DNA from: Baylisascaris procyonis
Taxonomy: Eukaryota; Nematoda; Chromadorea; Rhabditida; Ascarididae
Direction: 5' to 3'
DNA: 64,000 nt
Assembly: GCA_037389465.1 (NCBI GenBank)
Contig: JAZARR010000054.1
Coordinates: 56,135 to 120,134 of the forward strand
Positions 37,821 to 52,014 of the stretch are shown in pieces (the first letter of the stretch is position 1; each line of letters starts with the position of its first letter). The position numbers were made by a program, and so were the translations under genes. The notes below the pieces were generated by a model. That model was not told the DNA's origin and ran no database searches. It saw only the letters and a list, made by a program, of their open reading frames with translations.

Positions 37821-40364
37821 TTCATTTCTTTTTTTTCTGCTGGATATAAGCTTGTGTGCATCTCTCTTTTTAAGAAACATATCTTGCATAAAATATTATT
37901 TATTGAATGAATAATAAAAAAAACGGTTGAAGGGAAACTTTAACCTTTTTAATGTTTTTCTTATTCGATAATGTTGTTTACGATACTCATTATTCAAATT
38001 TGTTATGACAGCATTGAAGTAATATTTAAGTAAGTAGATTACTACTTACTTACTTGATTATTAAGTCATCTGGATAAACTGTAATAGTTATTGGTAAAAT
38101 ATTAGGAAAGTATGAATTCGTTGAGAGTAGAATTTAAACTGGATAATCTACTAACGAGTCAACAAAAATATTTTCCCCGAAAGCTTGCGAAAAAATAAAC
38201 AATAGAAATTATTGTTATTAGAAATGAACGATTGAGAACGGCAATTGATCGATAATTGTAAGGGGATTTTATTTGAAAACTTAGCAATATGCGTTATTTT
38301 CCGATCGAGTATTTATGCGCTTGAAACGTTTTATCGTACATATTTTCATCTATCATAGAAGTCTATAAGTACTTCTAGCCTAATGAACCATAGATAACTG
38401 CAAATAGCTTTCGGCTAGGGAATAAAGCGCTACGAATATTAGGGTTCCTTATTTGAATTAGAACTTGAACAAAGTTCCACAATTTCAAAAGTTGGTTTTA
38501 ATACGGCAGACTACCATTTAATATAGTTTATGCCTGACGCATTCCTGTTGCCCAATTTCTATTAAAATAGTTTTCATGTCGAATAGCGATGCTAATATTA
38601 TTGTAACGAAGGATAATTAGTGAGAAATTTGCAGTGTTGGAAATGGATGAAATACTCTCACCAATGCTAAATAAAGGGAACAAAATTATCAGCGCAAGTA
38701 TATAACAATCTCTCACGCTTATAGAAATAATAAAGAAATAGAAAAAAATTCGAACATCATTTCAATTGAAATTATCGTTGAAATTTTATTTTGAAAGAGT
38801 TAGCGTGAAATTTTCGAAATCTGAACTTATGCGATCTATCGTTATTTTTTCACTGTTTTATTGGCCGATCTTAGATGTTACATACCTTCGGGGGAAAAAA
38901 TTTTATCTGCTAGGATACCGGGAAGCCATTCAAAGCAAAAAAAAACATCGGAAATCTCTAATATACTTGCGTACTTTGCTGTACTCATTTTCCTATTTTT
39001 TTTTTTACAAAATTATCTATTCTCATATACGAAGAACCAATCATATCGTTATTTGTTTGGATGGGAGGGCAATTTCCTTGCTGAATGATCTAAAAGCCAA
39101 GAAGACTACCTACATCTAAAAATTATTGAAAGAAACATTCTTCTAGAGAGAGAAAAAAAAAAACTTCTCAAATAGAAGACCACTAAAAAACCATCAAAAT
39201 ACAAAGCAAATATTTCTTTTTAGTGGATTAAATTAGTGAAAAAAAATTTCTATTTAGTTGGAATAGAGTAGTGAGGGGAAAAAATCGATCGGTGTTGATA
39301 TTTGAGTGAAACAATTAACAATATAAAACGTTTGAATTTTTTACATGTTGTTTAGAGTGTGAATGATCGAACGTGGAACATTCTCTATTGGCAATCTTTT
39401 TGTTTTATTGGTCACATTGATATTTATTATAAATAACATCCGCTATTCACATGCTTGTTAGTCTTATTATTCAATTTATAAAGACAGTGCTAGGATATAT
39501 TCGAACGTTTGCATTTGAATTTTCCCTCCTCAACAAAATGGCTAAAATTTTTCATTTTCTTTCGCAATTTATAAATTCGAAATACAATCTTCGAGCATGA
39601 AAATTTAGAAAGTTTAGGCTAAAATTTAAAATTTAGACCAAAATAAGAAAGTTTTAGCCATTTTGTCAAGCGCAATAAATCCAATTTGTAGAAGGTATTA
39701 AACGATTTCAACTTATAGTTTAATATATATGTATTCTTATTGCGATGATTTTTCACTGTAATGCAAAAGTTATAAAGTGACAGCCATTTGGATGATGTTA
39801 TATAAAACTTGGCGATATTCAAAAATGAAACAGTATCATAAGTTTATTAGCGTATAGCGAAATAATAAACACATTTTTTCGTTCATCTCTTCAATATTAA
39901 TAGTAAATATTCATTTTAGAAAACCTCTAACTATAAAGCGTCATCAAAGAACAAAGACATATAAAAGAGAGAATTTGATGAGCAAAATGAGGTACGGATG
40001 AATTAGGAAATTTTTGTGATGAAGGAAAAATTAAGACGAAAGAAAAAGATGAAAAACCTTAGTTTATAGTAACAAATACGATTTTACTATTTAATCTGTG
40101 GGCTAAAAATTTTTTTTTTTTTGAATTTCTTTTTTTGTAAATTCTTATATCACTCTATCACTATTACATCATCCGTTGATTTAAGAAAAAAAAAATCAGG
40201 GTAAATTCCCATTATTGTTTATTGTCGTATTTCCGACTCATATCCTAGAGATTATACATTGATAAATGATAATGCATATAAAAATTTTCTAATTTATTTG
40301 CATAGCCATGATGCGTTTTGTGTAAAAATTCTTCATTCTTTTTGCGACGATTTGGGGGAAAATT

Positions 40365-41220
40365 TCATTTTAGCGACATCATCGATATGCGACAATATTT
40401 GGTCTTGCCACGTGGGACTTCAGTCCTTAATGTTTCGCAGAAATTCGCTCTACTTTCCATTGAGCGTCTTTTGCTTCTTGGAATTTCTATTTGAGGCAAG
40501 CTTTTAGGTATAGATATTGTTATGACCTTAACGCGTTATGCGTTAATCTCTGTAATTATTATATTCCTTGCATGAGCAAGAGCAACACATTTACTTGTTG
40601 CTATTTAGTACGCATTGATGAAAATATTAATTGTAACTTTATATACTTGAATTACTCTTAGAACTCACTGGAATTTACTCAACTTATGAAGTAACGCAGG
40701 AGTGGATTTTTCTTTGAAAATATTAGCACATTGCTTTCGCCGATCATCGCCATCGCAACCTTTTGTTCTGTAATTTTTTTTTCTTTTTATTCTCCTAGCT
40801 CTTTAATGGAGGACTACAGCTAACTCTCATATTCACAGAAAAGGCGGAAGACAAAACGCGTATAGGGATGTGGTGGAGGGGGAGGGAAATTAGGCAAGGG
40901 ATAGGGGAGGGATGGGAATATTGGTTTGTTGCTAGTGATATAGCCGATTTAAGCCACTGATAGCTGGACGTAGTTGAAGCCGGTGATTCCTTCGTTTGCA
41001 AAACATCAGCATTTATGTGATAATGTAGCATTTTTGATGAATTGATATGATAAGAAAAATTCTTATCAATCTCGACGAAGAACTCCCACATATGAGTCCC
41101 AGCAAGATCGTATTTTTGTTGATCGAAGGCAGTATACTCTCCAATAGTGAACGGATTATATTCGTTTGGATTTTTCAGCACCACATAACGAAAGATGTAA
41201 CAAACTTTTATTAGCAACAT
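40365..41220 (-). CDS. candidate two-exon minus-strand gene, product unknown
   Basis: Exon 1 41220-40958 starts at an ATG and contains a well-mixed segment (VVLKNPNEYNPFTIGEY, GTHMWEFFVEIDKNF). At 40958 a GTGGCT donor leaves phase 2. Exon 2 40500-40365 follows an AAAAG acceptor in the matching phase and reads a basic, polar tail (IPRSKRRSMESRANF, then EVPRGKTKYCR) to TGA, giving 132 aa. Support: both exons are GC-richer than the flanks, and the opposite frame of exon 2 is Cys/Phe-rich and implausible. Against: both splice sites are weak. The true start may be further upstream. Confidence 0.4.
40898..40916 (+). other. canonical G-quadruplex motif
   Basis: GGGATAGGGGAGGGATGGG: G runs of 3, 4, 3 and 3 with loops ATA, A and AT. 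It lies just past the donor of the minus-strand candidate, so in its intron and on the template strand. It sits in a longer G-rich stretch from 40864. Confidence 0.8.
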
Positions 41221-44200
41221 ATTTTAATTTTAATGTATAGCTAGCAGAGAGGGATGGTAAAAAATTGGATATAAGGAATGATTCATATCCCTCCACTGCA
41301 CTCTCTACCTCTTATAGGCTTGAATAGCGAGAAAGTTTTTAGTGTTTTAGCTAATTTTTCTGGAAATTTACACTTTTTTTTTTCGCGCAGAGCACTAAAT
41401 CTTTCATAGTTTCTATTTCTGCAAAAATTTTCCATATTTTTTCTCTTTATTCCTTTGTTGTTTCTAATCTTACTCTTCACTTCCTCGCTTGAGTCATCAG
41501 AATTAATAAATACCCTTTCCTCCCTATTTGGGAATTTTTACTTAGAAGTAAAACATCAATGTTAGTGTATTATGCAAATATTATTGAATGCAAAATAGAG
41601 AATAGCATGAAAAGCGGTGAGCACATGTAATAGACAAGAAAATTACAACGTTAATATAACGAACGGACAACGCCTCGACGAACACTCATTATCGACTTTA
41701 CCAATGGACCGCCTAATAGTCACTCTAGCGTAATTCCATTAGTTTACTTGAGGTGGAGTTGTTCGTTCTTCGAATATACATCACTTTTATTTGTTAGCTT
41801 TCGATTGCGTTTTCAGCTTCCTTTGCTTTTCTTTATAAGTATTTTGGTCACTTAGTTGTCAATAATTTAAGCTTTTTTTTAAATCTTTTATCTTACCTTA
41901 TGTACATGACACCGAGTTGAGTTTATCATCAAGTTGAATTCATAAAATTTAGATGATTTTTTCTATTATTTGTATCGAGTAGCGTTTGAATTGTTGCTTC
42001 TTTGCTTCTAAAGCATATAATTTCATAAATAATTGGTGGAATACTTTTGCTAAGATACTTGCTTCATATGTCATTAGTTTTTTAAAATATTGAGCATTAA
42101 AAGAGTATTTCTAAACATTATTTAAATTTAAATATTCAAATGAAGCCTTATGGTATTTGTTTTTTAACGACGAATCGATTACAGAATAAAATTTTTACCG
42201 TATCCGATTTGTTGTGGTGGAGTATTTGCTCATAAATCTTTTTGATTTCTAAAACTGCGAATAACTGATGCAAGGGAGATCAATTAGAAAAAAAATTGAG
42301 CTTTAGATTGTTAGTCTGAGTGGCAGATTATAATCGTCAAATTCTATCACCATATCTCGTGCGAATCTGTGAATGCAGGCTACGAGTACATATAGTTGTA
42401 CTCCTTGTAAAGTTGGCCTAAATTTAAGTTTTCGATTCTTAATGCATTTTCAACAATCAAAATATAACAAGACGATGTACGATTTCTTTGCTTTATTAGC
42501 AGTTCATATTCTGCAACGATATACGTTTCAATAGTAAATTTTCTCTTATGCTTGAAATTTTCTTTGATTAGCGGTTTGTTTTTAAGTTTACAGCTACAAT
42601 AGTCTAGGAATTTGTTTGAGTCATTTCTTGATACGTTGTTAAGTCTATATTGCGTTTTGACTATTCCAGTCATTCACTTTATTCTTCTAAAAAATCTGAG
42701 TTTGAAAAATGTTAGCGATCAGTTTGGCGCATCGGAACAATATTCCAATATTAGTAGTACCACTTTAAAAATCCTTATGATCATTGGCATTGTATATGAG
42801 CTTATTCCCCCAAATTAATTTTTGAGATTTTTTTTTGCACCTGAACAATTTATTCTCGCTTCTATGTGGATTCAAAATAGATACCACTTCTATCTTCAAA
42901 AATTTTTAGATTTCTGTAGCATTAAAGCCTTTCCTTTATAATAGCTAGCTTAAAGCTTCCTTTATAACACTTCCATAGAGAGCAAAGTCCTACTTATTTC
43001 ATAGAAACAGTTTATATAGAAGTCATATTGACGAGAGAACATAGTTCGTTTAAATTTTAGTACGATTAAGCAACTATTTATGGCATATTAAGCATGCATA
43101 TATTGTACTATCTTCAGGTTTTTTTACTCTTACGGTTACATATTCACTAAGATAGGCTATATTATTGTGCTATAAATCAACCATACTGTCCATCCTCGAA
43201 GGATAAATATCTTGTCGAGTCGGTTGAGCGGATTTTCCAAGTAGAGATTCTCTTCGAAGATTATTTCCGCCTCTACAAATCTTCTTCTTAATAAGTTAAA
43301 AGCGCTCGAAAATGAGTGAAATTTATGCATGCATATTTTATTGCGTAATCGAAATTCAACGAAAACATCAAAGGACTATAGGGAAATTTTCAGTGTGTGT
43401 GTGTGTTTTTTTTTTTTTTAAATTATTAAGTCGAACTTTTTTTATTAGCTGGAATAAGTGATGTAACAACTCAATTGTTAGGGTTTTTAGTTGTTTTTTT
43501 TGTTTTTCAGTTTTTATGAAACGAATTGATCAAGTTCGATAAAATGCAAAAATCACATACGTGCATATTACCTTTCAAAACGTGCATAATTCATGATTGA
43601 ATCTAATGTGAAAAATTATAAAACTTTTGAAGATTCTCACACATTTGCACTTCATAAAATATGCAAGAATATTAGATGTTTAAAGCATTGTAAATAGAAT
43701 TTATATTTTTTAGTTTCAATTATTGATATTGATGAAAAATATTGATATTGATGATAGAAAAAATTGATATTGATGATAGAAAATGTTCATAAATTAGTTG
43801 ACGCAAGTAATAATTTAGATAATGTTATATGCTAGAAACACATCTATAAAATTTATGATCTAGTGAGTAATTTTAAGATTAAAAACAAACCACATTGGCA
43901 ATAATTGAAGTTGATTACATCATCGTTTGCTTTTATCGATAAACACCGGAAGACCACTAAGAACGATGAAGATGAATTTCAAAGAAAAAAATTAGCGTTC
44001 CATTTAGAAACATGATGAGATAAGTGAAATGTAACGATCGAATAATTTAGAAAATGCTTATTTCACTTTTGCGTTGCATGATTTCATTACGGAAGTGATC
44101 GTCGCATTTCCGGGAATATTCTCTAATGCGGATTGAATTTTTGAAAAATCATTAATAGGCATTAAGTCTATGATTTTAAGTGTTGCACTTTGATATGCTT

Positions 44201-47200
44201 AATGATGGATAACATTTAGTGATATTGCTGGAAAATATTCATAAATTAGTGACGGAAATAATAAATTTTGGGGAATGTTGTTGTTAAGACACTGATTAAT
44301 ATTTATGAAAATCCGATATATGCTTTTATTTGATTTAATTTGCATATCTTCTAGCATCATCATTGAGCGGTAATTTATCAATGATTTTAGCGATCGTTTA
44401 ATATTTAATATTATTATCTTCAGATTTTTAAATTTTATTTCTCAATTCCTCGCATATCTATTCGTATAAGATGAAGAGCATAGATTCTCACAATCGAAAT
44501 CATATGTATTTTCTTCTAAGTGCCATCATCAGACCATATTTACGCTATTTCCAGAGTTAAGTCGACCGCTTGAGATTCCATCGTCCTTAGGCTCATGAAT
44601 CTCAACGTCTCGATCTGGCGTACACTGAAGCCTAGGCCCGGGGGCTCATGAACTTTCGTTCAGCAAATCCTCATAAATCTCTAAGTGAGAATACGCGAAT
44701 CTTTCGTATTTTTATCCAGTTGAGCATTGCACTATAAAATTAAAGTTCCCTTAGACCTCAAACATAGCTGGCTTTAGAGTCCAACGTAAAGCATTTGTGC
44801 AGTAACAAGGAAAAAATTGAATAAAAATCCTATGGATTTCTTAGTACCTAAACAAATTTGACTTCAGTCCATGATAATCTAAAGCTCTTCAGACAACTTC
44901 CGATTCGATAGATCAACTTCAAATTGTACTTTGAATAGTTAAATCTTATGCAAATTTCGCATTGCATTTTTAATTTTTTTAATCGTACGATCGTTAGTTT
45001 TTATGCAAATTTCATATGATATACGGAACAATTTCATTCATCTTTAGCTCATTAATCTATCATTTCTAATCTAAACGATATTTGAAATTAGATTCAAAAA
45101 GCTCTTATTTCTTCATTAGATAACAATCATCTACTACATATTTGCATAAAGTTTTTAATATTATGTTTTCTATCTTCAAAAGTAATGTTGTAATCATATG
45201 TATGATCCTATAATCTTTAATGTATCGTTACCCTTTGGCTCTACCGTAACTATTTCACAGCTACTTCAGCTCAATTCCCTCAGAGTGCGTCTATTTTATA
45301 GCTTGAGAGAGAGTGCATCAGATTTCTGGTAGTTGAACTAACCATTTCCTGTTTTCGTTATATAAGTGGTTAGAAAACCATATAAGTAAACTAAATAAGT
45401 AATAAACCCTTATAAGTATTAAAACCATTTATACGAATTGCATGCTTCATTACCCCATCTAATCCTTATTCAAAAATCGTTTAATGGCAATATGGTTGAA
45501 TAAGCGGTACGTGCAAAACGCCCGATTGCATCGATGTGAGAGTGCTTAGGCACAACGTTTTGATTTCGTGGGAAACGTGTTTGCACCATCCAATAAAGCC
45601 GAGAGAATATTTGCAATTATTGATTACAATCAATGTTAATTTATGCAAAGAGTAAAGCTGAATGATCTATGCAATCGTTTTATACTTTCATTAAAGTAAT
45701 TTAGCGGGTTGAATTATCTCAATAAACGATTAAAAAGCATTTTTGTAATCATTTTTTTTTTTAAATAGTAGATTTAACTGGTTTTTAGTAATCACAAATA
45801 TACATAGGCGTTCGAGCTAGCTTATATAAGCGGTCAGTAGGTTTTAGGCAACATTTTTTTAAATTGTATAGTTTTTTTTCATATTTTCACTCATATTTTA
45901 TCATCTACATTCGAAAATATGTTTATTTAATTAAAATATGCTCATCGAATATTAGTTTTTGCTAGAAATTTTTTTCGGTAATAGTTCAAGTTCTTCTAGA
46001 TAAGCATATATTTCGGTGTTTGCATCATTTTCATTACTATTCGAATCAATCATAGACGTATAATTCACTACTCTCTATTTTTAATTAATATTTATGACTC
46101 ATTAATTTCGACTAAAAATGATGACATTTGAGAAGGAAATTTCAAGTTTTTTTTGGCGATTATTCTATAATTCTATAATATTTGTGCAATTCTTAATTTT
46201 TTTTTAAAGGCTTTTTATTTGATTTTAATATCCCCTCGTATTCTAGGTTTCTCTTCTTCTTGTTCATTTGGATTCTTCTAACTTGAAAAATCAGAGCTTA
46301 CGCTATGGAATTATTTGCTTAGAAATTTTTTGTTTTCGTTTTTAGATGTTCGCTAGTGGTTGTGCACTAATTTGTTGTGTTATTGTGTTGCTGCGCATAA
46401 AACATCACCATTATTTATGCGTTGTTTATTTCCTATGGCTAAAAGGTTACGTAAAAAGCTCTATATTTGCGTCTATAATGGTGTTCCGGTTTTATTTTGC
46501 TACGCTATTCATTCAATTTCTATGTAGTACTTAGTGCATAAAAAATATTTTTATCGCTTTATGAAAAATTTCATCGCATTATGCTTATCTCTTATTCGCT
46601 TTTATATAATTTATTTATTTTTATTTAATTCAATTATTTAATTAAATTGGGAAATATAAAAAAACAAAAAAAAAAAAAAACAAACAATCAGATAAGAAAA
46701 TAAAAATAACACTTGAATAAGAATAATAAGGAAGAGGGAAACATAACGAATATTAGTGATCATGAATAGTTCAGCTATAGATAAAGAAAGAGGTATGGAT
46801 GCATTAACGATATTTGCAAGAAATAGCTTTCAGGCTAACACAACAATGACAATAAAAACAATTTAGAATATTTTTTCTGGTGCGACATCTTTTTTTTTTT
46901 TTTTTTTTTTTGAAAAGTTCGAATTGCTATAAACGTTAACTATGGGGAACGATAAATTGAAAGTATTTCATCGAACGAAATATTAGAAAAGTATCACAGA
47001 ATTTTTTTAAAAAAATGAATGAAAGTGAATTTTTAGCTTGCGATATTTTCGTTGAAAATTCATTTGTCAATCTCATCAAAAAATATTGAATTCATCATTA
47101 CTATACATTAAATAGTACCATAATAAAATGTTGGATTTCAAAATTATTCAATAATAAATAATGAATTGATTTCTATGTTGATGTAGTAAAGCATGAATAA

Positions 47201-49086
47201 TAAAGGTGCAAATTTCACCATCAATAAAAGAATCTCATCTACGAGCGTATCGGGATTTTTTATTGAGAATATTTAAATGTCGCAATTATTTCGAATATTT
47301 GCTGAATTGATCAGGATCTTTTATTGCCGACTATCAAAATCATAGGGAAAACAATAGAGAAATAAAAAAAAAAAAGACTTGAGACATTTCTTTATCGGAA
47401 GTATTCAGACGAATCGGTTAGGGAATAGAATGACTATCATTAATTCTCATTTGAAAATTTTATAGAATTGCTCTGATTAACTGCATCGAATGGCCAACAA
47501 TGCCGCATATCTTCCCACTTTTATTATTCACTAATAAATGTTGATTTTTATTTTTTTTTGGATTTTACGATTTTTCTTGTTGTAAAAATAATTTTAAGTG
47601 TTTTTTTTTTTAAACCAATAGTCATTTGGTTGATAATATTTGATTTTAATCATAAACCTTTTTTTAATCGTTTTATATTTAATTAACTCATTAATCACCA
47701 TTATCATTTTGAATCCCACATAGAATTCTTATTGTTTCGCATTACATAGTCGTCATCCATGTCGAAAATTTGCGATCAACTAATGTGAACGCATTTATTG
47801 ATTAGTCTTTCATCTATTGGATCTAGTTTATTAGGTTAATATCGTTATTGATTAGATAATAAGCAACACTTCCAGATCGGATATTTCTGGTTCTTATACC
47901 GTTCCTTGTTAGATTTAGTGCTTGTTATAAGTTCTGCAAATAATGCAGTTAAGTTGTAAAGTTTGATCAAATATTTACAGTTAATTCAGTATTGAATTTC
48001 ATTAACTGTGACTTATATTCTGATAGAATATAAAATATTAGTAAATGTATATATTATTTGCGGTTAATTCTCGAATTTCATGAATTTTTTTTTTTTCAAT
48101 GCGGATGTAATTATAGAAGATAAAAGGGATTCCCATTGAATATCTTAGCCATCAAATCCATCTTTGCAATCTGTTGAATAAATCTTTACGAAGAGAGGCA
48201 AAGTGTCCATTGTCACGACGCTATCTTTGTAAACCACCTCTCTAGTCTCGAAAAGTTATCTCTTTCCAAAATTTCATCGGCCTAGTAATTTTTATTTTTT
48301 TTTTCAAAATTGAAATTTTTTGTTTAATAAATTTGGCTAATTTTCAAAATTGATGAAGTACTCCGCCAGTAGAGAAATTTTTGTCATGCGGATATCGATT
48401 ACATTTTTCACTTCAAATATTAAATAAAATTTGAAATAAATTTGCATATTAGAAAATCACTTAATGATAGAAAATCTTTGTAGAAAAATTTGCATAACAA
48501 AAGTCACGATTTTTTTTTTGTTGTTGCAATGAAAATTTTGCAATAAAGCATCATAAATACAAGAAATATTAGCATTTTTTTTCGGCCTAATTTTTATCGG
48601 CCTATCCGATGGTAAATTGCATAGTATAGCCGATTAATTAATCATATAACAACATCAATCTTCTGCTAGTGATAAAAAAAGATAAAGATAGCGTCGTATT
48701 TCATGTGTTTGATAGGCTTAAGAGAAACACGCCAAGTTGAGCATTTTTTGATGAGAATTTTATCATCAAACAGTGATGTTATCTTCGTTGAATTTAATGT
48801 GACGAAAGGAAAACAAATGATAGAAATTAAAAGAGGATCGAAGAATGCTAAAAAGTCGGCAATCTCAATTTGTAATTCATGAAAAGATCCTCAGTGAGAT
48901 GTGATCTTAGTTGGTGCTATAGCAGAGAAATGCTCGCCCAGTCCATCGGGAGTTCGAAATAGAACTAACCACCATATGTTGTCTTGTGCCTTTCATCCTC
49001 ACACCATCTAGCGACTAAACATTATTGCTAGGTTTGTCGCATATTTTGTGTGCCGCATTTGTCGCCATGATTTGTTGATTCGTACT
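41221..49086. other. 8-kb AT-rich region with few coding signals
   Basis: It contains a short tandem repeat of ATTGATATTGATGATAGAAA type at 43725-43788, a GC-richer island at 43151-43330 (listed separately), and another at 44560-44650. That second island has a repeated GGCTCATGAA. A hydrophobic open frame follows a TTTTTAG acceptor at 46346 (CALICCVIVLL), with GTTACG donor-like bases after LWLK. A weak tRNA-like fragment lies at 48905-48975. None is firm. Confidence 0.35.
43151..43330. other. island open on both strands, possible exon of undetermined orientation
   Basis: Minus strand: a 57-aa frame from ATG at 43330 to TAG at 43157 (FVEAEIIFEENLYLENPLNR). Plus strand: 46 codons from 43151 to TAA at 43291 (KDKYLVESVERIFQVEILF), with a GTAGAG donor-like site inside. 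Both look protein-like and GC is above the flanks, so one strand is probably coding. I cannot choose. Confidence 0.3.
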
Positions 49087-49223
49087 TCATTGCTTAGACC
49101 ACAATGCTAGATAGCTGGCAGCTACCTTTTTACGTTTACCTGGACCACTACCTGCATGATACTCTTTTATAAGTTTCTTTGACAACCTTTTACAAATATT
49201 TGCATTATACCTATGTTTTATCT
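49087..49223 (-). CDS. candidate terminal exon, minus strand
   Basis: After a GCAG acceptor (AG at 49225-49224) the minus strand reads 44 codons to TGA. It is basic and well mixed (RLSKKLIKEYHAGSGPGKRK, then YLALWSKQ). It needs a phase-1 upstream exon that I did not find. It is directly adjacent to an oppositely oriented candidate at 49236, so at most one of the two is likely to be right. Confidence 0.25.
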
Positions 49224-49235
49224 CTGCTTATATAG

Positions 49236-49308
49236 TGTTGTTGGTATGCGTGTTTGCCCGTCCGGGAAGTTTCAGTTCACAAGCCGAAAAGACTACGATA
49301 GTGAAAAG
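49236..49308 (+). CDS. candidate internal exon, plus strand
   Basis: TATATAG acceptor, 24 codons (MRVCPSGKFQFTSRKDYDSE), then GTGATG. It enters in phase 2 and leaves in phase 0, which agrees with the next candidate at 52015. The stretch is about 50% GC in AT-rich DNA. Another plus frame is also open for 22 codons before a stop, so the frame is not certain. Confidence 0.3.
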
Positions 49309-49717
49309 GTGATGATTTTAATCTGTGCTTGGCTAACTCGATTTCGTTACAGCTCGCCAAATTCCCGTGTAACTAACTTCAGCGCATCTTAAAGTATTAC
49401 AAAATTCTATGTTTGCTCAAGGATAATTCTTTTTATTGACGCAATGAGTTGTTACATAGAAAAAATATTTACAAATTTTTTAAATGTTTGAATGCTGTAG
49501 TATGATTTTTTGACAATCAATGAACTATCTTCTTAGATAAGTTCACAAAAAAATTTTCTTTTCTTTTATGACGATTGCGAACTTTTTATGCTAGAAATAT
49601 CATTTACATGAGTTAGTTGAAACCACTTTACGCAATTGTGAATTTTGTTCTTTAACGTAAATTGTCGCTGCAGTAAGTTGAATAGATTTCATTAACCATT
49701 CATAAATGTTTTTCTAG

Positions 49718-49765
49718 GTGGGGAGAGGGAGTGGGGATATGGATGGAGGAGGGGGAGGGGGAGAA
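49718..49765 (+). other. G-rich tract with G-quadruplex potential
   Basis: Runs GGGG, GGG, GGGG, GGGGG and GGGGG separated by short purine loops, ending about 90 bp before a long (TA)n array. Confidence 0.7.
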
Positions 49766-49854
49766 ATTAGTTAAAATATATGAGCAAATATAAATTCATT
49801 GATTTTAAAAGATGCTCACATAGCGAGCAGCTTATCAAGTGACAAATTTTTGAG

Positions 49855-49957
<103 letters not shown>

Positions 49958-50148
49958 GACTGATTGTGGCCAATCGAATAGAGTCGGCAACATGTCAGTG
50001 TTGCATTGACTAATGAAGATGTTGTGTTGAAATTTGATTCCTTTTCTAGGATGTAATACACACGTTACGCACGCAATAAAGTAATCTTCATGCAACAACG
50101 ATAGCATTTGATCTTTATTCCCTTATGCTTATGTCTCATTGAAAAAGA

Positions 50149-50151
<3 letters not shown>

Positions 50152-50217
<66 letters not shown>
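50152..50217. repeat. (TA)n microsatellite, ~66 bp
   Basis: Pure TA array 200 bp from the previous one. Confidence 0.98.
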
Positions 50218-50220
<3 letters not shown>

Positions 50221-52014
50221 ATTTTGAAAAAGATATTTTTGTAATAAATTTCTAAGTAATAAAAAGAAAAAAGACATAAAAAGGTATTTTTTGGAGAGAA
50301 AAACACAAATAGAAATGTTGAGAATAGAGAAAAAAAATCTGAAATTAATAAAAGAATTGAAATTAATAAAAATGTAATTTTAAAAAAAGAAGTAATAGAT
50401 AGAAGATTAAAGCTGATTCAATATGGATTATATTTCATAGATTATTAACGTAGTTATGTTCTAGCTTTACGCATTGAAATGAATATCTGTATTATTTGAT
50501 GGCATATTTAAAAAGAATTAGGCTCATAACATTAGTATTGAAGGAATAGAGTTAAATGCTTTATGATGAGCAACATTGAATGTTAAGATCCCCAGAGATA
50601 TAATGGAAAATTAGTTCTATGGGACAAGAAAATAAAAGAAACGAAGGGAATATTTTTGGGAATTACTTGTGAAATGTTATGTAGGTGGCGTCCACCACTG
50701 AAAATGAATGAAGAATTGAATGGAAAGTAGAGAGTAAAATTAACTTTTAAATGAAAGTTTCGCTAAAAGTAAACCCAGCAATATAAAAATGGGAAAGTGG
50801 TCAATGATGGTCAATGGTCAGTAGTAGTAGCCACATTGCACAAGCAACGCAGAGAATCTATCAAAATTAGCATTAAAGTGATTGAACGTTAGGCAGATTT
50901 GATTAGTTTTATGCAAATTATTTATGCAATATATTTTTTCAATAAAAATTTTCTTGTGAAAGCTGCTAAATTTGACACAATGCCGAATTTGTCTATTAAA
51001 ACTTTTTTCTTATCTTGAAAGCGTTAAAAAAAAAGCATTAAATGTTTTCCGCCATTTGAATGATAATATTGGTTTATTGCTTAGGAAATTATTAATGAGC
51101 AAAAATGTTTCGTAGATCAAATTTTCTTTTCATTACGTTGACGTAAATATTACGTAACTAATGTGAATTCATTGAACAATGAACAACTGAGTTGGTGAAT
51201 ATCGTTTTTTTTTTTTCTTCAACGATAATTACATTTAAACAATTATCGCTTCCAATGATTTATACTACAATGTTATGATAGACGATTATAGGCGATAAAC
51301 CGAAAGTTTGTTAAGAATCTTTGTTTTATTTTCTGCTTTTATATTAGCATCTTTCATTTTATAATGGTTCACATTAATGCCTTTTGATGAATGAAAATAA
51401 TGCATATTTGTTTCGTTTCATTGGAGAATATTTTATTCGATTTGAATAGGATAATTCAAATTGAGTTCAACATCGTGATTTAGTACGTTCTCTAATAATT
51501 GCATAAATATAGGATTTAATTTAGTGCATTATTTTGTTTTCGTTCAGAAATGTTTATTAGTTTTATAATGAGGGATCTTATGATGAAGTTAATTCATCTG
51601 AAATAAAATGAAATTTAGCGCACACCAAAGAGGCTTGATCTATCGCATTATTTCTGCAGTTGCATTCATTAGCGATTTCTGCAGCCAGATAAGTGCAAGT
51701 TGAAAAGAAGGTAGCATATGGATTTCAAAGGTCGGATTGCAACTATGCATTAAGCTTTGCATGAACATGTTATTGTAACACGTCAATGTGTTATCTAAAC
51801 TGTCGGATGTTCTTTGTATGATTATAAAACCTTATATATGCACCTCATAAACTTCAACTTCCAAAACTATCGGCCGACAAGCGCATTCACTTTCGCTAAG
51901 CGTTTTATAGCTTTAATGATTACAAGTGATGACAGTATATCTTTAATTATTGTGATAAAAATGAATGGCTTATCAGAGATAAGATAGCTCAAAAGAGCTT
52001 ATCATGTTTTGCAG

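Larger units (their letters stand above)
32140..40364. other. 8-kb AT-rich region without a supported gene
   Basis: It holds a 73-bp-period duplication at 35249-35375, three copies of CTATACTGT at 34601-34665, a (TA)n array and a (TTTTTC)n array. A minus-strand open frame at 36750-36511 ends in a charged segment (KLLQRSQAIIVEADKLYRE) after a possible TTCAG acceptor and may be an exon. I see nothing else. Confidence 0.4.

Noticed and set aside
37698..37914. Poly-Phe / poly-Lys frames
   Set aside because: Produced by the (TTTTTC)n microsatellite.
38766..39119. 117-aa plus-strand frame
   Set aside because: It starts at TTG only, is rich in Phe, Tyr, Ile and Lys as expected from AT-rich DNA, overlaps a second open frame, and has no splice signals.
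42380..42673. 97-aa minus-strand frame
   Set aside because: Asn/Lys/Ile/Tyr-rich as expected from base composition. No start context, acceptor or recognisable motif.
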